Below are positions 43,737 to 51,181 of a DNA stretch of 64,000 nucleotides, piece after piece. Every line of letters starts with the position of its first letter. Position 1 is the first letter of the stretch. This DNA comes from Fusibacter sp. A1 (GTDB lineage: Bacteria; Bacillota; Clostridia; Peptostreptococcales; Acidaminobacteraceae): positions 62,001 through 126,000 of the forward strand of contig NZ_QQWI01000002.1 of NCBI RefSeq assembly GCF_004125825.1, written 5' to 3'. The notes below the pieces were generated by a model. That model did not search any database. It saw only the letters and a program-made list of their open reading frames with translations, and was not told where the DNA came from. The translations under genes and the position numbers were made by a program.

Positions 43737-44624
43737 ATGATCATAAACTGGTATCCAGGTCATATGAAGAAAACACATGACTTGATCAAACAAAATTTAA
43801 AATTGGTCGACTGTGTAGTTGAGCTACTTGACGCTCGCATGCCCTATTCGAGTAAGAACCCAATATTCGAAGAACTGATCGGTAACAAGACGAAAGTGGT
43901 CGCACTCAACAAGGCGGATCTCGCGGACCCTGTCTCACTACAAGCCTGGGTAGAAGATTATAGACGCTGCGGAATCGAAGCGGTTCCAATCGACGCGATC
44001 CATGGTAAAGGCATCTCAAACCTGCTTGCCGCCGTTAAACGCGCCAGTCAGGACTTGACGGATAAACTTGAAAGACAAAATAGAAAGCAACGTGCGATAC
44101 GCATGATGATCATAGGAATTCCCAATGTGGGAAAATCGTCCCTTATCAACAACCTTGCAGGTTCAAAATCCGCTAAAACGGGTAACAGGCCTGGTGTGAC
44201 AAAAGGTAAGCAGTGGGTGAGGGTGAAAAACGACATCGAATTGTTCGATACTCCAGGAATCTTGTGGCCTAAAATCGAGGACCAGTATGTCGGTCTCAAT
44301 TTGGCCTTCACAGGATCGATCAAGGATGAAATTCTGCCACTTGAGGAGATCGCGCTATACTTTGTCCGCGATACGCTTCATCGGTATAAGGAAAATTTCG
44401 AAACGCGCTATAATGTAGAAATCGACCCTGATGAGCCGCTTAAGGCGATAGAAGACATCGCGATCAGAAGAGGGTGCATCCAATCCAAGCACAGCGTCGA
44501 CTACCAACGAGTATCACGTCTCATACTGGATGAATTCAGAAGAGGCATCATAGGTCAAATCTCGCTTGAGACGCCAGAAAGTGTCAAAGAGCATCTTGAT
44601 AGAAAGTATGAAGAACCTTCATAA
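43737..44624 (+). CDS. rbgA: Ribosome biogenesis GTPase RbgA (YlqF)
   Basis: 295 aa. Circularly permuted GTPase for late 50S assembly (L16, L27, L36 incorporation). Starts INWYPGHMKKT; G4 NKAD (about 58) precedes G1 GIPNVGKSS (about 127) and DTPG. The C-terminal helical RNA-binding part is complete. AAAGGAG upstream. Follows rplS as in many Firmicutes. Confidence 0.97.
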   Translation: MIINWYPGHMKKTHDLIKQNLKLVDCVVELLDARMPYSSKNPIFEELIGNKTKVVALNKADLADPVSLQAWVEDYRRCGIEAVPIDAIHGKGISNLLAAVKRASQDLTDKLERQNRKQRAIRMMIIGIPNVGKSSLINNLAGSKSAKTGNRPGVTKGKQWVRVKNDIELFDTPGILWPKIEDQYVGLNLAFTGSIKDEILPLEEIALYFVRDTLHRYKENFETRYNVEIDPDEPLKAIEDIAIRRGCIQSKHSVDYQRVSRLILDEFRRGIIGQISLETPESVKEHLDRKYEEPS

Positions 44625-44656
44625 AATTTTCATAAACATGAAATACAGTAATTGCA

Positions 44657-44687
44657 ACGCCACGAACCTTCGTGGCGTTTTTTTTTT
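44657..44687 (+). terminator. rbgA terminator
   Basis: ACGCCACGAA / TTCGTGGCGT, 2-nt loop (effectively 4-6 nt), then at least eight T. Confidence 0.93.
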
Positions 44688-44756
44688 GATTTGCTTGTTT
44701 GCTGTTTTGATTATTCGGGTGGCTTTCGGATATATAAGGCGTGAAGGAGGTGTTAT

Positions 44757-45440
44757 ATGAATTGTCATGTAATGTATGTGGGATCACAAGATTATATTAT
44801 AGAGACTCTTAAACGAGATATCATACCTGAGAGCTGCTCAGGATATAGCTTCGAAAGATCGCAGTGGGAAGGGTTGCTAGAATCCTTAAAAACTAAAGAT
44901 ATCGATATGATCATAGCAGAAACCGGTACAAAGGAACAACTGCAGCAATTGATCACGATCAGGAAGCAATGGCCGGCAGTGCACTTGGTGCTGATCGCAC
45001 TTCAACATTTTGAATTGAACGATATATTCAGCACACATCCTTTTGATATGTGGCGAATTCCCCTACAACGGGAGCATATGCTCAAAACCTTTAAGGAGGT
45101 CTCGGAGTTAAGGAATATCCTAAGCAAGACGGAGCCTATCTATGAACTTTCGACCAAGCAGGGGAGGGTCAGCCTTCCTCTTCATCACATTCTCTATTTT
45201 GAGAAACAGCAGAGAAAGATCAAGGTAATCACCCGTGACGGTAATTATGACTTTTACGGCACAATTAAGGCCCTAAAGGACGAAAAGAAAATCGCATCCA
45301 ATTTTGTACAGACCCACCAGGGCTTCCTGGTGAACAGAACGCATATAAAATGCATCGGACACGACGATGTGACCTTGTTCCAGAACAATGAAGGCATACC
45401 GCTCTCAAGAAGGTTTAGGCAGAGCCTTATGCATGACTGA
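44757..45440 (+). CDS. LytTR-family regulator with a degenerate receiver-like domain
   Basis: 227 aa. The C-terminal LytTR DNA-binding domain (about 130-226) shows YELSTKQGRVSLPLHHILYFEKQQRKIKVIT and FVQTHQGFLVNRTHI. The N-terminal about 110 residues look receiver-sized, but the phospho-acceptor Asp region reads DIDMIIAETGTKEQ, without a clear Asp, so phosphorylation is doubtful. No kinase adjacent. AAGGAGGTG upstream. A weak promoter TTGATT-N18-TATATA lies at 44707-44736. Target genes unknown. Confidence 0.82.
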   Translation: MNCHVMYVGSQDYIIETLKRDIIPESCSGYSFERSQWEGLLESLKTKDIDMIIAETGTKEQLQQLITIRKQWPAVHLVLIALQHFELNDIFSTHPFDMWRIPLQREHMLKTFKEVSELRNILSKTEPIYELSTKQGRVSLPLHHILYFEKQQRKIKVITRDGNYDFYGTIKALKDEKKIASNFVQTHQGFLVNRTHIKCIGHDDVTLFQNNEGIPLSRRFRQSLMHD

Positions 45441-45458
45441 CCTTAAGATCTAACTATA

Positions 45459-45488
45459 AAAGCCCGCTCAATTTATTGAGCGGGCTTT
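45459..45488. terminator. Bidirectional terminator between convergent genes
   Basis: 13-bp perfect stem AAAGCCCGCTCAA / TTGAGCGGGCTTT with a TTTA loop; A- and T-rich flanks allow use from both sides. Confidence 0.9.
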
Positions 45489-45490
45489 CA

Positions 45491-45838
45491 TCAATGTGTG
45501 GTTTCGGGATCGAAGTTTCGAAGCGCTATCTCGATAAGGGCATAGACATCCTCGATCTTATCGCCTTTGAAGATCCATTCGTGCTTGTTGTGCCCCACTT
45601 CGTGGTGATGTCTCACCTCGATCGGATTATCCTTGTAAAGGTCGGGCACTGGAACGTCAAAAATGACCACCAGCGTGTTCAGGTCATCGACAAGCTTCAG
45701 TATCCTGTTGCCTGTGTGCCACTTGAATTCAACGCCGTCCGTAAGCTGCACGCTTGTGAACTGGTCTCCAAGAAGTCTTTTGACAGCCTTCACGTAGTTG
45801 AATCCCTTACCCATAAAATCATAATGGTGTTTGCTCAT
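45491..45838 (-). CDS. Small protein of unknown function with an HEVGH motif
   Basis: 115 aa, no signal peptide or membrane helix. I do not recognise the family. The sequence is His-rich; HHHEVGHNKHEW (residues 77-88) contains an HExxH-type string, which may be coincidental. ATG 45838 (complement) lies after GGAGTGATAATT; the GTG nine bases earlier belongs to the ribosome binding site. It starts just past the plsY terminator and ends at a bidirectional terminator. The + strand frame across it is judged a shadow. Confidence 0.65.
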   Translation of the reverse strand: MSKHHYDFMGKGFNYVKAVKRLLGDQFTSVQLTDGVEFKWHTGNRILKLVDDLNTLVVIFDVPVPDLYKDNPIEVRHHHEVGHNKHEWIFKGDKIEDVYALIEIALRNFDPETTH

Positions 45839-45858
45839 AATTATCACTCCGTTTCATT

Positions 45859-45889
45859 AAAAAAGAGGTATGTATTTTACTCATACCTC
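45859..45889 (-). terminator. plsY terminator (minus strand)
   Basis: GAGGTATG / CATACCTC stem with a 9-nt loop, then TTTTTT on the minus strand. Confidence 0.85.
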
Positions 45890-45941
45890 AAAATTTATAA
45901 TTGAAACAGATTGTCTATCGTGGAAGTACATGGTGTAGCGA

Positions 45942-46529
45942 TCATGAAGTCTTCTTTTGACCGAAGCGGCTTTCCTCGCCTCTGAGCAAGCGTCCGATAT
46001 TGCTCTTATGTCTGTAGATCACAAACAGGGACATGATGAAACTGAATAGGATGAATGCGTCGGTTGTTTTTAACAGTATCGCCAGCACCGGAAGAAGCAT
46101 CGCCCCTAAGATGGAGGATAGCGATACGATACGTGTCGTTCCGATCATCATGACCATGAATAAAAGCAAAGAGACGAAGATGACGGGGTTTACGACTAGC
46201 ACGATGCCCGCAGCTGTGGTGACGCCCTTGCCGCCTTTGAAGCCGAGCATGTAAGAATAGCAGTGACCGATCATTGAAAAGACACCTGCGATCAGTCCGG
46301 CCTCATAACCCCAAAGATTACTCGCGACGATCACGGCTGCGATGCCTTTGAGAATATCTCCAAGAAATGCGACAAGAGCGCCCTTGGCGCCGCATATGCG
46401 ATAGACATTGGTCGCGCCGACATTGCCGCTACCTACTGTTCGAATATCTACTTTTTTTAATAATTTAGGAACAACAAATGAAAAAGGGATGCTGCCGATC
46501 AGATACCCAAGAACGATTGCATAGATCAT
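45942..46529 (-). CDS. plsY: Glycerol-3-phosphate acyltransferase PlsY
   Basis: 195 aa, multi-spanning membrane enzyme. Transfers acyl from acyl-phosphate (made by PlsX or FakA) to glycerol-3-phosphate. Motifs: GSIPFSF, GSGNVGATNVYR and GHCYSYMLGFKGGKGVTTAAG. ATG 46529 (complement) after GAGGAGAGTC; the longer frame adds an unlikely N-terminus through the promoter. An extended -10 box and a FapR-like operator lie upstream. Confidence 0.96.
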   Translation of the reverse strand: MIYAIVLGYLIGSIPFSFVVPKLLKKVDIRTVGSGNVGATNVYRICGAKGALVAFLGDILKGIAAVIVASNLWGYEAGLIAGVFSMIGHCYSYMLGFKGGKGVTTAAGIVLVVNPVIFVSLLLFMVMMIGTTRIVSLSSILGAMLLPVLAILLKTTDAFILFSFIMSLFVIYRHKSNIGRLLRGEESRFGQKKTS

Positions 46530-46568
46530 ATGACTCTCCTCGCAACTATAATAAATATTGACATAAAT

Positions 46569-46577
46569 ATAATACCA
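46569..46577 (-). promoter_or_regulatory. plsY extended -10 promoter
   Basis: On the minus strand TGG-TATTAT, about 40 nt before the plsY ATG. The -35 region is occupied by the FapR-like site. Confidence 0.5.
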
Positions 46578-46581
46578 TGTT

Positions 46582-46598
46582 TTAGCACCTAATACTAG
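46582..46598 (-). promoter_or_regulatory. FapR-like operator O3 upstream of plsY
   Basis: On the minus strand CTAGTATTAGGTGCTAA, identical to fapR operator O2 at 14 of 17 positions. It overlaps the -17 to -35 region of the plsY promoter, which suggests plsY belongs to the FapR regulon. It also lies 34 nt upstream of the prmA promoter. Confidence 0.65.
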
Positions 46599-46631
46599 TA
46601 GCAAAAGTTAAGTTTGCACTTCACTTGTGGA

Positions 46632-46660
46632 TTGCTTACGTCTCTATTATAAGTTACAAT
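46632..46660 (+). promoter_or_regulatory. prmA promoter
   Basis: TTGCTT, 17-nt spacer, TACAAT; 23 nt before ATG. Confidence 0.75.
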
Positions 46661-46683
46661 ACACTAAGAAAGGAAGTGTTGAT

Positions 46684-47622
46684 ATGTGGTATGAACTAAA
46701 AATAAAAACAACAACTCAAGCGTGTGAGGCCATCTATAATATACTGATCGAAAACGAGGTAAGCGGTATCGTGACAGAAGACCCGAACGACGAGGTCTAC
46801 AGCGAAGGCTACAAAGGCGATTGGGACTATTTCGGTCAGGAAGCGCTAGTATTTGAATATGATGGAACACTGATAAAAGGGTATGTCGAATTAGAACCTG
46901 AGTCCGCCGAAATGAAAGTGCAAGAGATTCAGCATAAGATTGCGGGATTAACGGAGTTCGGACTGGATCCGGGTCTTGCAGAAGTCGTTTTCAGCGAAGT
47001 GCATGAAGAGGACTGGGTCGATGAATGGAAGAAATACTATAAGCCTTTTGAAATCGCAGAAGATATCGTCATCTGCCCCGTGTGGGAAGAATATGAGCCT
47101 AGTGGGGGTCAACAGATGATTTTGATGGATCCAGGTAAGGCTTTCGGTACAGGAACCCATGAGACGACGACGCTTTGCGCCCAGAAGATTAAAAAATATC
47201 TTGGGGATACTAAAACGTTATATGACGTCGGATGTGGCAGTGGAATACTCGCGATCATAGGTTCTGTGATGGGAATACCGAGTGTCTACGGCGTGGACAT
47301 CGATGAGAAAGCGGTGGAGGCGAGCCGTGAAAACGCGGCGCTCAACCACCTTGAGGGCAAAGTCAAGTTTGAACTCGGAAACCTGATCGACCTTTTTGAA
47401 GAACCTGCAGACATGATTGTCGCGAACATCATCGCAGATGTGATCATCATGCTGTCTTCAGACATACACAGGCTCATGCATGAGAACACCATGTTTATCT
47501 CATCGGGAATCCTTGTGGAAAAAAGACAAGAGGTAGAAGCCGCTTTGATCTCAAACGGGTTTGTGATCGTTGAGGCCGAGGATAAGGGCGAATGGTCTGT
47601 GATCGTATCTAAGAGGGCTTAA
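46684..47622 (+). CDS. prmA: Ribosomal protein L11 methyltransferase PrmA
   Basis: 312 aa. N-terminal substrate-recognition domain (WYELKIKTTTQACEAIYNIL) and a C-terminal SAM domain with GTGTHETT, DVGCGSGILAI and the catalytic-loop IVANIIAD. ATG 46684 after AAAGGAAGTG; the TTG/ATG further upstream overlaps the promoter. rsmE begins at the next base. Confidence 0.96.
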   Translation: MWYELKIKTTTQACEAIYNILIENEVSGIVTEDPNDEVYSEGYKGDWDYFGQEALVFEYDGTLIKGYVELEPESAEMKVQEIQHKIAGLTEFGLDPGLAEVVFSEVHEEDWVDEWKKYYKPFEIAEDIVICPVWEEYEPSGGQQMILMDPGKAFGTGTHETTTLCAQKIKKYLGDTKTLYDVGCGSGILAIIGSVMGIPSVYGVDIDEKAVEASRENAALNHLEGKVKFELGNLIDLFEEPADMIVANIIADVIIMLSSDIHRLMHENTMFISSGILVEKRQEVEAALISNGFVIVEAEDKGEWSVIVSKRA

Positions 47623-48357
47623 ATGAACAGATTCTATATAGAAAAGAAAAATGTAGACAAGCAGCAAAATGTCGCGGTGATTACAGACAGGGACGAACTG
47701 AAGCATCTTACCAAAGTCCTTAGGCTTGAGGTGGGTGACCATATAGAAGTGTGCGACGGAGAGGGAACCGATTATCTTGGTGAAATCGCATCTGTAGGAC
47801 AGGATGAGGTCGGACTAACACTGCTTGAGGGACTGCCGTCAAGAGAAATGCCTGTGAAGGTGGATCTCTACCAAGGTGTTCCCAAGGGTCAAAAATGGGA
47901 TTACCTGCTACAAAAATCTGTAGAATGCGGTGTTCACAGCATCGTTCCTGTGCAGATGAAAAGGTCGGTTGCTAAGATCAGCGATGAGAAATCATCTAAA
48001 AAGCAGGGAAGATGGCAAAAAATCGCCGATGAGGCGGCAAAGCAGTCCAAACGAAGCATCAAACCACTTGTAAAAGAATCGGTTAGCTTCAGTGAGGCGC
48101 TGACCATGATGGGAGACTATGATCTGGTGCTTGTCGCTTATGAGAACGAACGGCTCAACTCGCTTAACAAAATAAGCGACTTGGTGGGTGATGCCTCAAA
48201 GATTGCGATCTGGATCGGACCTGAGGGTGGAATCGCGGACGAAGAAATCGACAGGCTAAAGGAGTTCGCCCAGGTAATCAGTCTGGGTAAGCGTATTTTA
48301 AGAACAGAAAGCGCTGCGATGGTCCTGCTGTCTCAGATTAGTTATATCGTAGAATAG
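47623..48357 (+). CDS. rsmE: 16S rRNA (uracil-1498-N3)-methyltransferase RsmE
   Basis: 244 aa. PUA-like N-terminus (about 1-70) and SPOUT knot domain with IWIGPEGGI and LGKRILRTESAAM. prmA-rsmE is a conserved pair. A terminator hairpin follows. Confidence 0.96.
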   Translation: MNRFYIEKKNVDKQQNVAVITDRDELKHLTKVLRLEVGDHIEVCDGEGTDYLGEIASVGQDEVGLTLLEGLPSREMPVKVDLYQGVPKGQKWDYLLQKSVECGVHSIVPVQMKRSVAKISDEKSSKKQGRWQKIADEAAKQSKRSIKPLVKESVSFSEALTMMGDYDLVLVAYENERLNSLNKISDLVGDASKIAIWIGPEGGIADEEIDRLKEFAQVISLGKRILRTESAAMVLLSQISYIVE

Positions 48358-48360
48358 ATG

Positions 48361-48395
48361 GATGCCGCTCATATTGAGCGGCGTCTTTGTTGTTG
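48361..48395 (+). terminator. rsmE terminator
   Basis: GATGCCGCTCA / TGAGCGGCGTC (one T-G pair) with a TAT loop, then TTTGTTGTTG. Confidence 0.8.
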
Positions 48396-48453
48396 AGGGA
48401 GAGACGCTAGAAATCAGCTGCCATGCATTGCGATGGTAAATGGAATCCGAAGG

Positions 48454-48462
48454 TGGTATAAT
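48454..48462 (+). promoter_or_regulatory. mtaB extended -10 promoter
   Basis: TGG-TATAAT, no good -35; 24 nt before the TTG start. Confidence 0.55.
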
Positions 48463-48485
48463 CATATAAAAATGGAGGTGCTGTT

Positions 48486-49787
48486 TTGAGTAAAAGAACT
48501 GTAGCGTTTTATACGCTTGGCTGCAAAGTGAATCAATATGAAACCGAAGCCATGAAGGCGTTATTCATAAAAAACGGAGATGAGGTCGTAGAGGCTTCTG
48601 AGTCTGCGGATGTGTATGTGATCAATACCTGTACTGTAACGAGTGTAGGTGACAAGAAATCAAGGCAGTTCATTAGAAAAGCCAAACGGATGAATCCTGA
48701 GGCGCTGGTCGCTGTGGTCGGTTGCTACGCACAGATAGCTCCGGACGAAGTGATGGCCCTTGACGGAGTGAACCTAGTGCTCGGGACAGACGAGAGAGCT
48801 AAGATCGTGGATTATCTTGGTTCTGTGTCAGGTAACGAAAAGCGTAAGGTCGTCGGTGACATTATGGATACCTACGATTTTGAGGAGCTTCAGATCGAGG
48901 GTGTGTCCGGCAAGACAAGGGCCTTCCTAAAAATACAGGAAGGCTGCAACCAGTACTGTTCGTACTGCATCATCCCCTACGCCAGAGGCAACATAAGAAG
49001 CAGGGAACCCTTTAATGTTATTTCTGAAGTGAGAAGGGTTGTCGCACACGGCTATAAGGAAATCGTGCTGACAGGAATCCATCTTGCCTCTTACGGTAAA
49101 GACCAGATCGACATCGACCTGATCACACTGCTTGAAAAGCTAAATGAGGTGGAGAGTCTAGAACGAATCAGACTTGGCTCGCTAGAGCCTCAGCTGATCG
49201 ATTCGGATTTTGTGGATAGGCTGAAAAAAGTAGACAAGTTTTGCGACCAGTTCCACTTGTCCATGCAGAGCGGCTGCGATACGACACTGAAGAGGATGAA
49301 CAGAAAATACACGACCGCCCAGTACATGGAATCGGTGCGACTGATAAGAAACGCTTATCCTGACGCTGCGATCACCACGGATGTGATCGTAGGTTTCCCT
49401 GGGGAAACTGATGAGCACTTCAACGAGACTCAAGCCTTTGTAGCCAGCGTCGGATTTTCTGAGATGCATGTTTTTAAATATTCAAAACGTGAAGGAACCA
49501 AGGCTTACCTGATGCCTGATCAGATCGATGAGCAAGTCAAGGAAGCCAGAAGCCAGAAGCTGATCCATCTGGCTGAGAAAATGCAACACGCCTATTTGGA
49601 AAAGTTCATCGGCACCGAGGTCGAAGTACTTCTCGAGAAGGTGTCCGGGCACGGCAAGTTCGCAAAAGGCAATTCTAAAGCCCATGTGACGGTTGAAGTG
49701 ATCGGAGAAGGCATGAAGGAAAATACGCTTGTCGTCTGTAAGGTGGATGACAGGGAGGATTTGAGACTTATCGGGAGGTTGTTATGA
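48486..49787 (+). CDS. mtaB: tRNA t6A37 methylthiotransferase MtaB
   Basis: 433 aa. Converts t6A to ms2t6A at position 37. Three domains: UPF0004 (GCKVNQYETEAM, NTCTVT, GCYAQ) binding the auxiliary Fe-S cluster, radical SAM core with CNQYCSYC (CX3CX2C) and a C-terminal TRAM domain. TTG start set by GGAGGTG 5-11 nt upstream. Overlaps the HIT gene (ATGA). Confidence 0.95.
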   Translation: MSKRTVAFYTLGCKVNQYETEAMKALFIKNGDEVVEASESADVYVINTCTVTSVGDKKSRQFIRKAKRMNPEALVAVVGCYAQIAPDEVMALDGVNLVLGTDERAKIVDYLGSVSGNEKRKVVGDIMDTYDFEELQIEGVSGKTRAFLKIQEGCNQYCSYCIIPYARGNIRSREPFNVISEVRRVVAHGYKEIVLTGIHLASYGKDQIDIDLITLLEKLNEVESLERIRLGSLEPQLIDSDFVDRLKKVDKFCDQFHLSMQSGCDTTLKRMNRKYTTAQYMESVRLIRNAYPDAAITTDVIVGFPGETDEHFNETQAFVASVGFSEMHVFKYSKREGTKAYLMPDQIDEQVKEARSQKLIHLAEKMQHAYLEKFIGTEVEVLLEKVSGHGKFAKGNSKAHVTVEVIGEGMKENTLVVCKVDDREDLRLIGRLL

Positions 49788-50134
49788 TGAATTGTGTGTT
49801 CTGTAAAATAATCGCTGGAGAAATTCCGTCGGTCAAGGTCTATGAAGACGAACATCTTTATGCCTTTAGGGATGTGAACCCTGAAGCGCCTGTGCATATC
49901 CTGATCGTACCCAAGGCACATATCGAATCCTTAAGTACTGCAGATGACGATCACATTGACGTACTTGGAAGAATTCAACTGGTTGCCGCGCATATCGCAA
50001 AACTCGAGAATATCGACAAAACTGGCTACAGGCTCGTGAACAATTGCGGACACGATGGTGGTCAGACGGTCTTCCATGTGCATTATCACCTGCTGGGCGG
50101 CCAAAAAATGGGATGGCCACCCTTTGAAAAGTGA
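49784..50134 (+). CDS. HIT family nucleotide-binding protein
   Basis: 116 aa. Histidine triad HVHYHLLGG near the C-terminus and an N-terminal CVFCKIIAGEIPS. Small HIT proteins hydrolyse nucleoside phosphoramidates in the family; the physiological substrate is unclear. Two consecutive ATG codons (49784, 49787) follow GGGAGG; either may be used. Translationally coupled to mtaB. Confidence 0.93.
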   Translation: MMNCVFCKIIAGEIPSVKVYEDEHLYAFRDVNPEAPVHILIVPKAHIESLSTADDDHIDVLGRIQLVAAHIAKLENIDKTGYRLVNNCGHDGGQTVFHVHYHLLGGQKMGWPPFEK

Positions 50135-50181
50135 TATTTGAAAGAAATTTCTTCGATTTGCGAAAAAAATCAAATTGTTAA

Positions 50182-50210
50182 TTGCAAATTGATTTTTAAT
50201 AATGTATAAT
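50182..50210 (+). promoter_or_regulatory. rpsU promoter
   Basis: TTGCAA, 17-nt spacer, TATAAT; gives a leader of about 125 nt. Confidence 0.88.
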
Positions 50211-50217
50211 TACTAGG

Positions 50218-50344
50218 TACTGCAAAAGCCAAGAAATATTTGTAGTGCAGATTAGATAAAAATACACTATCTAATCTTGTTCCTCTGTGAATATGGCCTA
50301 GAGCTATAAGCAGAGTGCATCAAAGCACGGAGGGAGGTTTTGTC
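50218..50344 (+). promoter_or_regulatory. Structured 5' leader of rpsU
   Basis: Successive hairpins: CTGCA (50220) / TGCAG (50246), then a perfect 9-bp GATTAGATA (50250-50258) / TATCTAATC (50268-50276) followed by TTGTTCC, then CTCTG / CAGAG and a small GTGC / GCAC hairpin touching the GGAGGGAGG ribosome binding site. Looks like a regulatory leader; no named family is recognised. Confidence 0.5.
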
Positions 50345-50524
50345 ATGTCTGGTATCATTATTGGCGAAAACGAATCAATTGATAGCGCACTTAAACGCTT
50401 TAAAAGAGAAACAGCGAGAGCTGGTCTTATGGCTGAGATTAGAAAAAGAGAACACTATGAAAAGCCAAGCGTTAAGCGTAAAAAGAAATCGGAAGCCGCT
50501 AGAAGAAAAAAGAAAAAAAGATAA
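50345..50524 (+). CDS. rpsU: 30S ribosomal protein S21
   Basis: 59 aa. [16 protein letters not shown] and [23 protein letters not shown] are typical. ATG 50345 follows GGAGGGAGG; the longer frame is not supported. Very basic. Confidence 0.98.
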   Translation: MSGIIIGENESIDSALKRFKRETARAGLMAEIRKREHYEKPSVKRKKKSEAARRKKKKR

Positions 50525-50536
50525 TGTAGTGTTTAT

Positions 50537-50563
50537 GAGGCACTTACATTAAGTTTGTGCCTC
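50537..50563 (+). other. Hairpin between rpsU and yqeY
   Basis: GAGGCAC / GTGCCTC with 13-nt loop, extended by AGTGT (50528) / ACACT (50565). No T-tract, so more likely an mRNA-stability or processing element than a terminator. Confidence 0.5.
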
Positions 50564-50595
50564 GACACTTAATAGCATAATTGTGAGGTGAAATC

Positions 50596-51039
50596 ATGGC
50601 GCTCAAAGAACAGCTCATGGCCGATCTAAAAGAGGCCATGAAAGCAAAGGACGCCGTAAGAAAATCGACGATTACTATGCTTAGGGCAGCAATCAAGCAA
50701 GTAGAAATCGATACGCGCGAGGAGCTTAGTGAAGATGACTGTATAGAAATCATCATCAAGCAAATCAAGCAGAAACGTGCAGCCCGAGAAGAATTTATAA
50801 AAGGACAACGACAAGACTTGGCCGATGAAGCCGAATCTGAAATCGAAGTTCTTATGGCTTATATGCCTGAACAGTTATCTGAAGAAGAAGTCATTGCCAT
50901 TATCAAAGCAGGTATCGCGTCTACTGGTGCGACATCTATGAAGGAAATGGGTAAAGTGATGGGCGCTGTCAAAGATCAACTCAACGGCAGATCTGACAAT
51001 AAATTCGTTGCTGATCAAGTTAAAAAGCTCTTATCTTAG
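50596..51039 (+). CDS. YqeY/GatB-tail-like protein
   Basis: 147 aa, helical. N-terminal LKEQLMADLKEAMKAKDAVRKSTITMLRAAIKQVE and the GatB/YqeY C-terminal domain (about 65-147) resembling the tRNA-binding tail of GatB. No active site is known. GAGGTGAAATC upstream. Paired with rpsU as in most Firmicutes. Confidence 0.93.
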   Translation: MALKEQLMADLKEAMKAKDAVRKSTITMLRAAIKQVEIDTREELSEDDCIEIIIKQIKQKRAAREEFIKGQRQDLADEAESEIEVLMAYMPEQLSEEEVIAIIKAGIASTGATSMKEMGKVMGAVKDQLNGRSDNKFVADQVKKLLS

Positions 51040-51049
51040 AAGTCAGAAG

Positions 51050-51078
51050 AAGCAGAACAATCGTTCTGCTTTTTTTTC
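51050..51078 (+). terminator. yqeY terminator
   Basis: AAGCAGAAC / GTTCTGCTT with AATC loop followed by TTTTTTT. Confidence 0.93.
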
Positions 51079-51181
51079 GTTAAACCGTTTTTTCCTACAA
51101 GGGAATCCATATTCAGTCCAAGCTGTGGTAAAATTGAGTGACAGCAAGCAGCACGATTCTGATTCGATAAAAGGAGCTTTT

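Noticed and set aside
45476-45904. 142-codon + strand frame opposite the small minus-strand gene
   Set aside because: It starts within a terminator, lacks a ribosome binding site and runs through the plsY terminator; the minus-strand frame has a proper start and signals.
50205-50225. FapR-like half-site AGGTACT near the rpsU promoter
   Set aside because: Only one half matches, the other is unlike the consensus, and rpsU is not a lipid gene.
51008-51181. 58-residue N-terminal extension of PhoH
   Set aside because: It runs back through the yqeY terminator; the ATG at 51182 has a good ribosome binding site and matches the family start.
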